DNA of 64,000 nucleotides from Psychroserpens luteolus (GCF_021032705.1 NZ_JAHVXI010000004.1:124001-188000), one strand, 5' to 3'. Counted from the first letter of the stretch, positions 16,275-25,402 are shown. Translations and numbers: made by a program. Notes: a model not told the origin generated them from the letters alone.

Positions 16275-17879
16275 ATGAAACTTAAAATCAGTCTATTATC
16301 AATTTTGTGCGTAATTTGTACGCTTAGTTTTGCTCAGGATTGGAAAATATATCCTTACGCACCAGCAGGTCAAGTTGCATTTCCAGTAGATGAAGGTCGT
16401 CATACAGCCGAACCTATAGAATGGTGGTATTCAGCAGGCCATGTTGTTGGACAAACATCTGGCAAGAGCTATAGCTTTATGTACACTTTTTTTCATTATC
16501 CACAGGCTGGGTTTGACGGATTCCGGATTTTAAATATCACCGATGATGATACTGGGATATTCCTTCAAGATGTAAAGCCTTTAAATTATACGACACTATC
16601 TGCTACTGGTTTCGATATTGAAGCTTCGGTTTTTTTAGCCGGAACAGAATTTTGGCGTAATAAAGAGGATATGAGTAATACACCTATTCCTTTTGAGTAT
16701 GAACTCTTTGCATCAACGACCAATGCTGGTTTAGATATTGAATTTGAAACTTTAAAACGTCCATTAATTTTGGGCGATGATGGTTATTTACTTCAAGGTC
16801 AAAGCAATTATACCTACTATTATTCGCAAACGATGAATGAAATTACAGGTTCGATTACATTTAACGGAACTACAGAGACAGTGGTTGGAACGGGTTGGAT
16901 TGATAGACAATATGGGAATTTTAATCCGTTAACAGGTGAGAAATATGAATGGTTTAGCATGCAATTATCTAATGGTATGGACTTAAATCTATGGAATATC
17001 TTTACACCAGACCGATTGATTCCAGATAATGACAAATACAAGATTTTGTCGGCTTACGTTGATGAAAACACGCAATACACGACAGACGATTTTCAGATTG
17101 AACGATTGGCATTCAATTGTATGCCAGATGGTGAACAGTGTTATTCAAAACAATGGCGATTGACCTCTGTTGTGAATAATTTAGATCTTATAATCACAAC
17201 CTTACATGACAATACCGAAGTACAATTACCATTTCGGTTTTTTGAAGGTGCCACCTCAATAACAGGAACCGTAAATGGTGTGTCTGTTACAGGGATTGGT
17301 TTTGCAGAGTTGCTTCATGATTACGAAGATCCGGATGTGACCATTACATCACCATCTTCAGGAATTTATGATACGTCAATGCCAATTACTTGGACCCTCA
17401 ATAATCCAGATGATGGTCGTCCAATTTTTTACGACCTAGAATATAGTATAGATAATCAAAACAGTTTTAACCCTATCGCTACAGCACTAATCACTCCTTC
17501 ATATTTATGGCAAAACCCTAGTATTTCTGAAGGTGATAACGTGTGGTTTAGAATTTCAGCTTACTCTATAGATGGGGTTTTAAATAATACGGTAGTTAGT
17601 GAGTCGTCATCGTCGGCAACATTGTCAACCAACCATTCGTTTTTAAATTCTATAAAAGCCTATCCAAACCCAGCAACCTCTGTTTTTAATGTAACATTTG
17701 CTTCAGCGCAATCAGGGCATTATACAATTGTGGACATAAGCGGACGCATTATATTATCTTCGGAAATAGGAAATGTTCAAAGTACGAGCGTTTCAACTAA
17801 AGATTTAAAAACGGGAGTTTATTTTATGTTAATTAAGACTGATGAAGGACAGGCGAACTTGCGATTTATCAAGCAGTAA
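16275..17879 (+). CDS. Secreted lipocalin-like (CrtC/AttH-type) protein with T9SS sorting domain
   Basis: The 534-residue protein has a signal peptide (ISLLSILCVICTLSFAQ) and a CrtC/AttH lipocalin-like region over about residues 30-355, with the typical PIEWWYSAGHVVG, MYTFFHYP and GWIDRQYGNF motifs. CrtC is carotenoid 1,2-hydratase, but the broader family includes many secreted proteins of unknown role. Residues 355-455 resemble a fibronectin-like beta domain. The end (KAYPNPATSVFNVTF, YTIVDISGRII, KDLKTGVYFMLI) is a type A sorting tail for export by the type IX system, so the protein is surface-bound or released. A carotenoid function is not indicated. Confidence 0.82.
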   Translation: MKLKISLLSILCVICTLSFAQDWKIYPYAPAGQVAFPVDEGRHTAEPIEWWYSAGHVVGQTSGKSYSFMYTFFHYPQAGFDGFRILNITDDDTGIFLQDVKPLNYTTLSATGFDIEASVFLAGTEFWRNKEDMSNTPIPFEYELFASTTNAGLDIEFETLKRPLILGDDGYLLQGQSNYTYYYSQTMNEITGSITFNGTTETVVGTGWIDRQYGNFNPLTGEKYEWFSMQLSNGMDLNLWNIFTPDRLIPDNDKYKILSAYVDENTQYTTDDFQIERLAFNCMPDGEQCYSKQWRLTSVVNNLDLIITTLHDNTEVQLPFRFFEGATSITGTVNGVSVTGIGFAELLHDYEDPDVTITSPSSGIYDTSMPITWTLNNPDDGRPIFYDLEYSIDNQNSFNPIATALITPSYLWQNPSISEGDNVWFRISAYSIDGVLNNTVVSESSSSATLSTNHSFLNSIKAYPNPATSVFNVTFASAQSGHYTIVDISGRIILSSEIGNVQSTSVSTKDLKTGVYFMLIKTDEGQANLRFIKQ

Positions 17880-17881
17880 TA

Positions 17882-19069
17882 TTAATCTTCGATACGATTA
17901 TCGTCAAACGCTGATGGTAACAAATTAGGAATCAGTTTGGCAAATAAAGGCAATAGTATCGCACCTCCTGGTAGCATAAAAATAGCCAAGCTTGGAACTG
18001 TTTTTAAAATATCGAGAAGCTGATCTTGCATCTGTTTTTGCTCTTCTTTACTGAGATCTGAATGTGTGGATTTTGTAATCAGACGCATTAAATCCTTACT
18101 TTGTTTCATCTCTTTAACCAAACGTTTGCTGTTACGTCTAATTAATTTATTTACCAATTGTGATGAATTCTCATAGAAGTTACTGATTGGATTGGTCTGC
18201 AAAAATAACATGACTTCCTTTTTATGTTTATCATGAAATTTAGAGACACATAAAATAGAATCCTGTAATTCGGAAAGCTCTATCGTCAAGAGTTTTGCCA
18301 ATTGTTTTAAAAACTGATATTCTGATTTTTCTAAGATCTCATCATCCCAAACCGACAAACACATGAGGTCGATAAGATATTTTTTTTCATTGAAGTTGAT
18401 ATTGTAATCAATATCGTAGATGAGGTCTTCAATATCAGTATCATCATCTTCAAGGAAAGAGGTAGACGATTCAAAAATATCAATAATCTCTTTGTCATAA
18501 TCGGTAATCTTGCTTTTCGAATTTAAAGATTGATACAAGGTTCCAACAATGATGCTCTCCAAATTTGCGGCATAGGCCTTTGGATCGATCTGTTCTAATA
18601 AATACTTATCAAAGGTTAATACATCAACAAATAAAAGTGAGTTGGTGATTGATTTGTTAAAATTCCGCGTTAAGATGTTATCATCAATTTGAATACGATC
18701 ATGAATAAGGCGCTCCAACATTGAATGATCACTTTTGCCAATCACCAATTTGTCCCAAAGTGATAGATCAGCAACCTCCAAGGCTTTATAAAAACCTAGT
18801 AGATCTTTGATAAATTCTTTTGCTGTAAATGTAGGCTTATGAAAATGATAGATATGATATAAGCCTGTGATGAGATTTACTTTAGCTAATTCATCTTCAG
18901 AATAGTTATGAATCTTCTCAATTTTATCAGTAAGACTTACATTAACACCATAGATAAAACCATAGTTTTTTAAACTAACATATAGTTTGGTGTAGTTCTC
19001 AAAAGGAATACCCTTTTTAGAAATTTGAGAGCAAAATTTTTCAATCCAACCACTGGAAGATGGGTTCAT
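17882..19069 (-). CDS. LETM1-like protein with a possible TerB-like middle
   Basis: The 395-residue protein is mostly helical. Near the C-terminus (about residues 357-385) it has PSLAIFMLPGGAILLPLFAK, closely matching the hydrophobic signature of LETM1-related proteins. The middle (about 225-295: EKKYLIDLMCLSVWDDEI, EYQFLKQLAKLLTIE) resembles the TerB-like helical bundle, and an acidic stretch (FLEDDDTDIEDLIYDIDY) precedes it. Eukaryotic LETM1 is a mitochondrial cation exchanger; bacterial relatives with one hydrophobic segment are uncharacterised. There is no signal peptide. Its stop is 3 bases from the stop of the convergent CrtC-like gene. Confidence 0.7.
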   Translation of the reverse strand: MNPSSSGWIEKFCSQISKKGIPFENYTKLYVSLKNYGFIYGVNVSLTDKIEKIHNYSEDELAKVNLITGLYHIYHFHKPTFTAKEFIKDLLGFYKALEVADLSLWDKLVIGKSDHSMLERLIHDRIQIDDNILTRNFNKSITNSLLFVDVLTFDKYLLEQIDPKAYAANLESIIVGTLYQSLNSKSKITDYDKEIIDIFESSTSFLEDDDTDIEDLIYDIDYNINFNEKKYLIDLMCLSVWDDEILEKSEYQFLKQLAKLLTIELSELQDSILCVSKFHDKHKKEVMLFLQTNPISNFYENSSQLVNKLIRRNSKRLVKEMKQSKDLMRLITKSTHSDLSKEEQKQMQDQLLDILKTVPSLAIFMLPGGAILLPLFAKLIPNLLPSAFDDNRIED

Positions 19070-19217
19070 TTCTTCAATTTTAGATAGCGTAAAGTTAGTT
19101 TTTTCTTTTAATAATCTCGTGCTTTTTTAGGTTAACAAAATTTTAACAAAACCCGCTTTGTGATTTTCTCGTAGGTAGAAGAGAGACAAATAAACAATTA
19201 ACAAAATCTCATTTATT

Positions 19218-19871
19218 ATGAAAAAATCAAAAATTTTAATTGGAGCTGCAGTATTAACTATTGCTGGCTTTTTTACAATCGCAGCCGATCATATTGATGC
19301 TCCTGCGGTTATTGGCGGTACAAGTGATATTGCTGATGTTTATGCTTTTCAAGGGCAAAACACTAATAATATAGTATTAGCTGCAACTGTACAAGGAATG
19401 CTAAGCCCTGCAAGTACTGCTGGTGCATCATTTGATGAAAATGTGTTGCTAGAGTTTAATGTTGATAATGATGGTGATGCCGTTGAAGATTTAGTGATCC
19501 AAGCCATACCTAGAGATGGTAAGATGTATTTCTTTGGGCCAATAGCACCTTCGCAATCTGGATTAAATAGTACTATTTTGGCAGATACTGCCATACGTAA
19601 TGAGGTTGATATCACAGCATATGGAGGAAGCGCTGTTGTCGAGGCTAACAATGGAATGACCTTTTTTGCTGGTCCGCGTGATGACCCCTTCTTTTTCGAT
19701 TTCGCTCAGTATAGTGAAATCATTGCTGGGAATGCGACGAGTTTTAACAGTCCAGGATCAGATTCCTTTGAAGGTACAAATGTACTTGCCGTTGTAGTGG
19801 AGCTTCCTAAATCTATGCTAGGATCAGGTGATTCTGTAAATGTATGGGTAGAATCAAAAAGAAAACAATAA
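19218..19871 (+). CDS. Exported DUF4331 protein, N-terminal-half type
   Basis: A 217-residue protein with a signal peptide (SKILIGAAVLTIAGFFTIAA). The mature start ADHIDAPAVIGGTSDIADVY is the DUF4331 N-terminal signature, usually near the start of proteins of 300-500 residues. FLEFNVDNDGDAVEDL-like calcium-style acidic loops and FFAGPRDDPFFFDF are also typical. Here the coding sequence stops where other members continue; the gene that follows looks like the missing second half. Function of the family is unknown. Confidence 0.82.
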   Translation: MKKSKILIGAAVLTIAGFFTIAADHIDAPAVIGGTSDIADVYAFQGQNTNNIVLAATVQGMLSPASTAGASFDENVLLEFNVDNDGDAVEDLVIQAIPRDGKMYFFGPIAPSQSGLNSTILADTAIRNEVDITAYGGSAVVEANNGMTFFAGPRDDPFFFDFAQYSEIIAGNATSFNSPGSDSFEGTNVLAVVVELPKSMLGSGDSVNVWVESKRKQ

Positions 19872-19896
19872 TTACAAATAACTTAAATCAAAACAC

Positions 19897-20448
19897 ATGA
19901 AATTCAATAATATAAAATTAGTAGCAATCGCATTACTGGTATCATTTTCTGCTTACAATTGTAGTAATGATGACGATAACGGTCCAACAGGTCCAACAGG
20001 TCCAAACTTTACTGGAACCTTTGCTCAACAAGATCAAATGGCTAGGCCTGCAATTAATACGGTTTTTGTTGAGATGGTCGATAAGAATACTTTTAATACA
20101 ACCGTGCCTTCAAATCAAGGCGCTGCTTTTCAATCAAAATTTGAAGCTAAGCTTTTAAGTTTGAACCCAGGCTATACAACCAATGCTTTAGGTTTTGACG
20201 CTTCCGCCTTCACAGGAGCTTTAGCAACTGATGTATTAACTGTATCTCTAACAGGAACGACAACATTTTTTGACGGAACGAATGTTTTAACAGGGCGTAC
20301 TTTAGCAGATGACGTGATCTCAACCGAATTACTATTGATCTTTGGCGGTCCAACAGGAGCTGATAATCCTGGATTAACAGACGATAATGTTGATGCTAAT
20401 GATAAACCATTTCTGTCATCATTTCCTTACCTAGCGTCACCTTGGTAA
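19897..20448 (+). CDS. DUF4331-like lipoprotein, C-terminal-half type
   Basis: The 183-residue lipoprotein has a signal with cysteine in AYNCSNDDD; the following acids fit the surface-export signal of Bacteroidota lipoproteins. A collagen-like linker (GPTGPTGPN) is followed by QDQMARPAINTVFVEMVDKN, which matches the second half of DUF4331 proteins, and the end DDNVDANDKPFLSSFPYLASP is also typical. Together with the gene at 19218 it would make up one complete DUF4331 unit, but on two polypeptides with separate export signals. The 25-base gap suggests one operon. Confidence 0.78.
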   Translation: MKFNNIKLVAIALLVSFSAYNCSNDDDNGPTGPTGPNFTGTFAQQDQMARPAINTVFVEMVDKNTFNTTVPSNQGAAFQSKFEAKLLSLNPGYTTNALGFDASAFTGALATDVLTVSLTGTTTFFDGTNVLTGRTLADDVISTELLLIFGGPTGADNPGLTDDNVDANDKPFLSSFPYLASPW

Positions 20449-20461
20449 TGAATTAGTCCTT

Positions 20462-20497
20462 ACTCTGAAATGGGCTATAACAAGCCCATTTCAGAGT
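20462..20497. terminator. Perfect 15-bp hairpin between DUF4331 and TPR genes
   Basis: Arms at 20462-20476 (ACTCTGAAATGGGCT) and 20483-20497 are fully complementary around loop ATAACA. There is no proper T-run after it (TACTTTC), so it may be a weak terminator, an attenuator or a processing/stability element rather than a full stop for the operon. Confidence 0.65.
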
Positions 20498-20541
20498 TAC
20501 TTTCAAAACTATACTGATTATAAACTCAAAATACAATTCCA

Positions 20542-21840
20542 ATGAAATATAAACATCTTTATCTAATCACGATACTAACACTAATGCTATGTACTAACTG
20601 TGCAAAGACTGCAGAAGCAAAAGTCTCAGATGCCAATGACTATGATGTATATTTAGCTACTACAGAAAATCTAACAGTAGATCGTGCTAAACAAGACGAA
20701 CTATTCTGGTCTCAAAAACTAGAGCAAGCACCAAACCAATTCCCATATTTGGGAAAATTGGCATCAACCTACACCGAATTGTTTTCAGCTACAGGCGATG
20801 TTGCCTACTTAAAAAAGGCAGAAAAAAAATTACTTGAGGTAAACGAAATTACGACCTATGGGAACCCGTCCTATTTAAGAGGCTTGGCTTATAATTACAT
20901 TTCACAACACCAATTTAAAGAGGCTTTAGAGCTATTAATTAAAGCGGAGTTGCTTGGAGAAAACCTTCAAATGACTCAAAAGATGCTGTTTGATGTATAC
21001 TTAGAATTAGGGAATTATAAACAGGCACAATCGTACTTAAAACGATTTGAAAACCTTAGTGATTTCGATTACCTCATTCGTTTATCAAAATGGAGTGATC
21101 ACAAAGGCAATTTAGATGCTGCTATCAAATACATGGAAAAAGCGATGGGAATAGCAGAGTCGTCTAATTTAAAACACCTTAAACAATGGTCGTACACCAA
21201 TATAGCTGATTTTTATGGTCATGCAGGTGAGATCGATAAATCCTATCGGCATTTTTTAAAGGCTCTAGAACTAGATCCAAACAATGCATACGCAAAAAAA
21301 GGAATCGCTTGGATTGTTTATTCCCACGAAAAGAATCCAGCAGAAGCGTTGCGAATATTAAATGACGTAACCCAATCTTACAAAGCACCAGATTATTATT
21401 TGCTGAAAGCTGAAATAGCAGATTACATGGGACGTGGTGTCATGAGTGAGGCAGAACTTGGCTTGTATAAAACTGCTATGAAAGATGAAGCTTATGGAGA
21501 TATGTATAATAAGTACAATGTACTACTACATGTTGACAAAAAAATAAACCTTGAACAGACCATAGCTATTGCTCAAATAGAAGTTGATAATAGACCAACA
21601 CCACAATCATATGACCTATTGGCTTGGGCTTATTTTAATAATGGGAATTTAGGCGCTGCATTGAACATTGTAGAAAAGCACATTATTGGAGAAACCTTCG
21701 AACCAGAAACCTTATATCATGTGGCTGAGATCTATAAAGCTGCTGGAAAGCAAAAAGAGTTAGAGCCGCTAAAAAAGGAACTATTAGCAAGCATCTTTGA
21801 ATTAGGGCCAACAATGACGTCTAAAATCACGAAACTATAA
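20542..21840 (+). CDS. TPR repeat lipoprotein
   Basis: A 432-residue protein with a lipoprotein-type signal (ITILTLMLCTNC, Cys about residue 20) and multiple tetratricopeptide repeats: NPSYLRGLAYNYISQHQFKE, QMTQKMLFDVYLELGNYKQA, WSYTNIADFYGHAGEIDKSY, FLKALELDPNNAYAKKGIAW and PQSYDLLAWAYFNNGNLGAA. TPR scaffolds mediate protein-protein contacts. It follows the DUF4331 pair and overlaps nothing. The small barrel-like gene starts 3 bases after its stop, so the four genes probably form a unit in the cell envelope. Confidence 0.85.
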   Translation: MKYKHLYLITILTLMLCTNCAKTAEAKVSDANDYDVYLATTENLTVDRAKQDELFWSQKLEQAPNQFPYLGKLASTYTELFSATGDVAYLKKAEKKLLEVNEITTYGNPSYLRGLAYNYISQHQFKEALELLIKAELLGENLQMTQKMLFDVYLELGNYKQAQSYLKRFENLSDFDYLIRLSKWSDHKGNLDAAIKYMEKAMGIAESSNLKHLKQWSYTNIADFYGHAGEIDKSYRHFLKALELDPNNAYAKKGIAWIVYSHEKNPAEALRILNDVTQSYKAPDYYLLKAEIADYMGRGVMSEAELGLYKTAMKDEAYGDMYNKYNVLLHVDKKINLEQTIAIAQIEVDNRPTPQSYDLLAWAYFNNGNLGAALNIVEKHIIGETFEPETLYHVAEIYKAAGKQKELEPLKKELLASIFELGPTMTSKITKL

Positions 21841-21843
21841 CCC

Positions 21844-22329
21844 ATGAAGACCACTTGGATCACATATTTATTATTTAGTTTAAGTCTTAGTGTGTTTTCA
21901 CAGGAGTTGCGACCAATGCCACTAGATTTTGAGACTATGATGACCAATGCGGTGGACTTTAATTTTGAAGAACCTATAACTTCAAACGAGGCGTGTCTTT
22001 TTCAACTAGGAACTGACTTGTACAATTTGCAAGTATTGAGTTTTACAAAAGATGAGTTTTCATTGAGCATTAACACAAGGCTAGAGGAGGAGTTACCTTA
22101 TGAGGATAATCGTTATGACTATGCAGGGTTTTATTATCTGGACATTGGGATTAGTTATGCTATCAACACATTTAATTTTAGTTTGTCTGTTGAGAATATA
22201 TTTAATCTGGATAATGATGGTTTTAGTATTGATCCAATTCTAGAACAATCAAATGGAATTATTAACGAGTATTTCTTTTCTCATGAAACAGATGCTATAA
22301 TATCGTTTGCAATAAGTTACACCTTTTAA
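21844..22329 (+). CDS. Small outer-membrane beta-barrel-like protein
   Basis: A 161-residue protein with signal peptide (ITYLLFSLSLSVFSQ). Its C-terminal 80 residues show alternating amphipathic strands ending in phenylalanine (FYYLDIGISYAINTFNFSLS, VENIFNLDNDGFSID, IISFAISYTF), including the VENIFN phrase common near the end of TonB-dependent receptor barrels. It is too short to be a receptor and may be a remnant or a small barrel-edge protein. It closes the DUF4331/TPR operon and is followed by two hairpins. Confidence 0.6.
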   Translation: MKTTWITYLLFSLSLSVFSQELRPMPLDFETMMTNAVDFNFEEPITSNEACLFQLGTDLYNLQVLSFTKDEFSLSINTRLEEELPYEDNRYDYAGFYYLDIGISYAINTFNFSLSVENIFNLDNDGFSIDPILEQSNGIINEYFFSHETDAIISFAISYTF

Positions 22330-22381
22330 TTTAGGGAAGTTGATTGATGAACACTAACATAAGATAGAATTGGTTTAAAGG

Positions 22382-22417
22382 TATATCATAGATCTCTTAT
22401 GATATATCAGGGTTTTT
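22382..22417 (+). terminator. Predicted intrinsic terminator
   Basis: TATATCATA (22382-22390) and TATGATATA (22398-22406) pair around a seven-base loop, and GGGTTTTTTT follows. The stem is AT-only, so strength is uncertain. Confidence 0.5.
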
Positions 22418-22430
22418 TTGTTAGTGGAAA

Positions 22431-22459
22431 GCACCTGCTCTTTGGAGTAGGTGTTTTCT
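22431..22459 (+). terminator. Second intrinsic terminator in tandem
   Basis: GCACCTGCTC (22431-22440) pairs with GAGTAGGTGT (22445-22454) around TTTG, followed by TTTCTTT. It lies 25 bases after the first hairpin and ends the DUF4331/TPR operon. Confidence 0.7.
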
Positions 22460-22494
22460 TTAGTACTCATAATAGGTGATTTTAGTTTTATAAG

Positions 22495-22968
22495 TTAGTA
22501 TGACTGATCGTAATGCATCGGATTAAAAAATTTCTTACAGATTTTATCTATAAAATAAAATCCCCATAGTAGACTACAAATTATAAGTATTAATAATGCA
22601 GTTTCTGTGTTTAAAACACTTTCCGCATAAGAAAGATCAATATCTAACCCTATACTTGCTATGATTGTTGAAAGAATAGCTAAAACAAATCCACATAGGA
22701 TCATATATGGAAGGAATTTAGCAGAAAATATATGTTTACGCTTCGAAGTCATTTCGTTTTCAACTTTCAGCGTTACAGCTTCCGAAAATCCAAAAGAAGG
22801 CGTGTCTTCATCTACTTTATAAAGTGTAGATTCAATTTGACTAAGCAGCTCAAATTCTCGCATACAATCTTTACAATTGGCAAGGTGCTTTTTTACCAGT
22901 AGTGTTTGGTCAGGGCTTGTGTCTCCAACCAAATAGTGCCACAACGTATTACTGTCTATATGTTTCAT
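22495..22968 (-). CDS. Anti-sigma factor with zinc-finger motif
   Basis: A 157-residue protein. The N-terminal region (HIDSNTLWHYLVGD, then KKHLANCKDCMREFELL) has the H-x3-C-x2-C signature of zinc-binding anti-sigma domains. Two membrane helices follow (about residues 88-112 and 122-145). The gene starts 6 bases after the stop of the ECF sigma gene, the usual arrangement in which the membrane anti-sigma factor holds its sigma factor. No long periplasmic sensor domain is present, so the signal is probably sensed in or near the membrane. Confidence 0.85.
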   Translation of the reverse strand: MKHIDSNTLWHYLVGDTSPDQTLLVKKHLANCKDCMREFELLSQIESTLYKVDEDTPSFGFSEAVTLKVENEMTSKRKHIFSAKFLPYMILCGFVLAILSTIIASIGLDIDLSYAESVLNTETALLILIICSLLWGFYFIDKICKKFFNPMHYDQSY

Positions 22969-22974
22969 TTTTAA

Positions 22975-23541
22975 TTATAAAAGATCATTAATTTCATGTT
23001 TAAATGCTCTACTAATCATTAACCTAAGAGAATTTCGAGCTCTGTATAATTTTACTTTTACATTACTTATTGTCATTCCTGTAATTTCTGAAATATCTTT
23101 TACCGATCTATCTTGTAAGTAATATAAACTTATAATTGTCGCTTCTTGGGTATCTAGTTTATTAATGATTTTCGTTAGTAATTCTTTTCTATTCTCAAGA
23201 CTGGTTAATACAAAGGGTGTTTCTAACTGTTGGTATACGGCCTCGTTTACTTGGCTAATGTCTGTTTTTTTTATCTGCTTTAGTCGTTTGCGATCAATCG
23301 CTTTGGTATAAGCAATTTTAAGTATCCAATTGGGGAATTTGGTATGATCTTTTAACGTTTTCAACAATTTAAATCCTTTTATAAAAACATCTTGTGCTAC
23401 TTCTTCGGCCTCTTCTCGATTTCTCAAGATTTTTATACAGACAGTAAATACGCTACGCTCATACTTCTCAACCAGCGCGCGATACGCTCTTGGAGAGTTC
23501 GAATCGATAATGTTTTTTATTAATAGTTGGTCGTCTGTCAT
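22975..23541 (-). CDS. ECF-type RNA polymerase sigma factor
   Basis: A 188-residue sigma-70 family member of the extracytoplasmic group. Region 2 carries NREEAEEVAQDVFIKGFK and FPNWILKIAYTKAIDRKR; region 4 carries IISLYYLQDRSVKDISEITG and SNVKVKLYRARNSLR. It is cotranscribed with the anti-sigma gene downstream and diverges from the small membrane protein and serine hydrolase genes at 23670-25402, which are candidate targets by position only. Confidence 0.92.
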   Translation of the reverse strand: MTDDQLLIKNIIDSNSPRAYRALVEKYERSVFTVCIKILRNREEAEEVAQDVFIKGFKLLKTLKDHTKFPNWILKIAYTKAIDRKRLKQIKKTDISQVNEAVYQQLETPFVLTSLENRKELLTKIINKLDTQEATIISLYYLQDRSVKDISEITGMTISNVKVKLYRARNSLRLMISRAFKHEINDLL

Positions 23542-23669
23542 TGATATATTATAAATGACGTGTTTAGATTGCTAAATGGTTACAACTTTTATTTTTTTAA
23601 TTGTAACCAAAAGTGATTAGCACAACGTCATTACTTATAGAACACCTTTAATTTAATCTTTTTGACATT

Positions 23670-24020
23670 ATGAAACTATTTGCTGTTGCCTTACTATTTC
23701 TAACGAGTGTTATTCTCATCGTATCTCTATTTTATATTATTACAAATACACGTCATAAGGAGAGGATGGCTTTAATAGAAAAAAACCTTGATCCTAAGAC
23801 CTATTTAATCAATCAGTTTATGCCGCAAACATTACGTGCAGGTATGTTATTAACAGGTGTAGGTTTTGGGTTTTTAATTGCACTACTGTTAGACGAATAT
23901 ATTTTAACATCTGTAGATAACCCTGCAATTTATGCAGGTTCAATTCTGCTCTTTGGAGGTTTGGGATTACTGTTATTCTATAAGATCAATAAAAAAAAAG
24001 AAGAACATTTAAATCGCTAA
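23670..24020 (+). CDS. Small membrane protein (DUF6249-like)
   Basis: The 116-residue protein has three predicted membrane helices: residues 3-25 (FAVALLFLTSVILIVSLFY), about 57-78 (LLTGVGFGFLIALLLDEYI) and about 88-106 (AGSILLFGGLGLLLFY). A cytoplasmic segment HKERMALIEKNLDP is typical of the DUF6249 group found beside ECF sigma pairs. It ends in a lysine-rich tail. Only 2 bases separate it from the serine hydrolase gene, so they form one operon divergent from the sigma factor. Confidence 0.7.
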   Translation: MKLFAVALLFLTSVILIVSLFYIITNTRHKERMALIEKNLDPKTYLINQFMPQTLRAGMLLTGVGFGFLIALLLDEYILTSVDNPAIYAGSILLFGGLGLLLFYKINKKKEEHLNR

Positions 24021-24022
24021 TT

Positions 24023-25402
24023 ATGAAACTCATCAATCTTAAATCGAACAAATTCATCATCATTATTGTGTTATTAACATCTCTTTTTACTGTGGATGTT
24101 CAGGCACAAATACCAGGACGTCAATGGGAACAATATCAAAATGTGACAGACGCGGGATTTTCTGAAGAAAAGCTAGCTTTGGTAAGTCAACAATTCAATA
24201 ATTCTCAAGGTTCAGCACTTATGGTTGTTCATAGCGGAAAAGTGGTCATTGCACATGGTGATATCACGCGCAGATATATGGTGCATTCAATAAGAAAAGC
24301 ATTTATGAATGCACTCTACGGCATATATGTAGACAGAGGAACACTTAATTTAGATGCTACACTTCAATCGATGGGTATAGATGATATAAATCCTTTAACG
24401 TCAGAAGAGAAAAAAGCGACCATAGAAGATTTACTTTCAGCGCGTTCAGGTGTTTACTTACCGTCATCTTATTCGCCAAGAGGAATGGAAAAAAACCTGC
24501 CAGAAAGAGGGAGTCATGCATCTGGTGCACATTGGTATTATAACAACTGGGACTTCAATGTATTGCATACTATTTTTGAACAGCAAAGCGGAAAGGAATT
24601 TTCTAAAGCGTTCGCTAAGCAGATTGCAGAACCTATTGAAATGGAGGATTTTAGGCAAGGTGATATTTTCTTAAGGTATGAAAAAGAGCGATCTATACAT
24701 CCTGCTTATTTGTTTAATATGTCCACTAGAGATATGGCAAGATTTGGAGTGTTATATCTCAACAACGGAAAATGGAAATCTAAACAAGTCGTACCAGCCA
24801 ATTGGATATTGAAATCTACGTCGATAGTCTCTTCAGATTTAGGAAGATTTGCCGATAGAGAAGGTTTTGGTTATCTGTGGTGGGTTTCTAAAGGGATCAA
24901 AGGAGAGCCTATGTATTATACTAGTGGTTCAGGAGGTCATAGAATTATAGTACTGCCTCAGTCAGACTTGGTTGTTGTTCATCGTGCGAACACTTATGAA
25001 GGTAGAAATGTAAGCGAAAGTGAGATTAAACAATTGGTAGAAAAAATACTTGAGGCAAAATCGGGAGCAGTAAAAAAAGATGCAGCAACAATTAGGTTAA
25101 CACCAAGTTATAATTTGCCTAAAACAATAAAACTTGATCGTTCTACTTTGGAAAAATATACGGGAAGCTACAAGCATCCATTTCTAGGGTATTTTAAAGT
25201 ACGAAACGAAAAGCATAAAATGTTTTTAGACACTAATGTTGGTGTTTTTAGGTTATTTGCTACTAGTACAGATACATTTTTCCCTGAGGATTTAGTGACT
25301 CCAATGCAATTTGTACCTGCCCCTGACAAAGAGAGCAAGTACACTATTAAACCAATGTTTTCAAAAGACAAACAGCTACAAAAAGCCATTATGTATTACT
25401 AG
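24023..25402 (+). CDS. Secreted serine hydrolase (beta-lactamase family)
   Basis: The 459-residue protein has a signal peptide (IIVLLTSLFTVDVQAQ) and class C beta-lactamase/PBP-like motifs: S-x-x-K in MVHSIRKAFMNALYG, Y-x-N in HWYYNNWDFNVL, and SGSGGHRIIVLP in the place of the third box. It lacks the long Glu/Lys linker of the other serine hydrolase at 8876 but has a short beta extension after residue 365 (YTGSYKHPFLGYFKVR). Likely a periplasmic esterase or peptidase. Cotranscribed with the DUF6249-like gene and followed by a strong terminator. Confidence 0.86.
   Translation: MKLINLKSNKFIIIIVLLTSLFTVDVQAQIPGRQWEQYQNVTDAGFSEEKLALVSQQFNNSQGSALMVVHSGKVVIAHGDITRRYMVHSIRKAFMNALYGIYVDRGTLNLDATLQSMGIDDINPLTSEEKKATIEDLLSARSGVYLPSSYSPRGMEKNLPERGSHASGAHWYYNNWDFNVLHTIFEQQSGKEFSKAFAKQIAEPIEMEDFRQGDIFLRYEKERSIHPAYLFNMSTRDMARFGVLYLNNGKWKSKQVVPANWILKSTSIVSSDLGRFADREGFGYLWWVSKGIKGEPMYYTSGSGGHRIIVLPQSDLVVVHRANTYEGRNVSESEIKQLVEKILEAKSGAVKKDAATIRLTPSYNLPKTIKLDRSTLEKYTGSYKHPFLGYFKVRNEKHKMFLDTNVGVFRLFATSTDTFFPEDLVTPMQFVPAPDKESKYTIKPMFSKDKQLQKAIMYY

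Noticed and set aside
22382-22406. TGATATATCA as an FNR-like box
   Set aside because: The spacer is two bases instead of four, and the element is better explained as a hairpin ahead of a T-run at the end of an operon.
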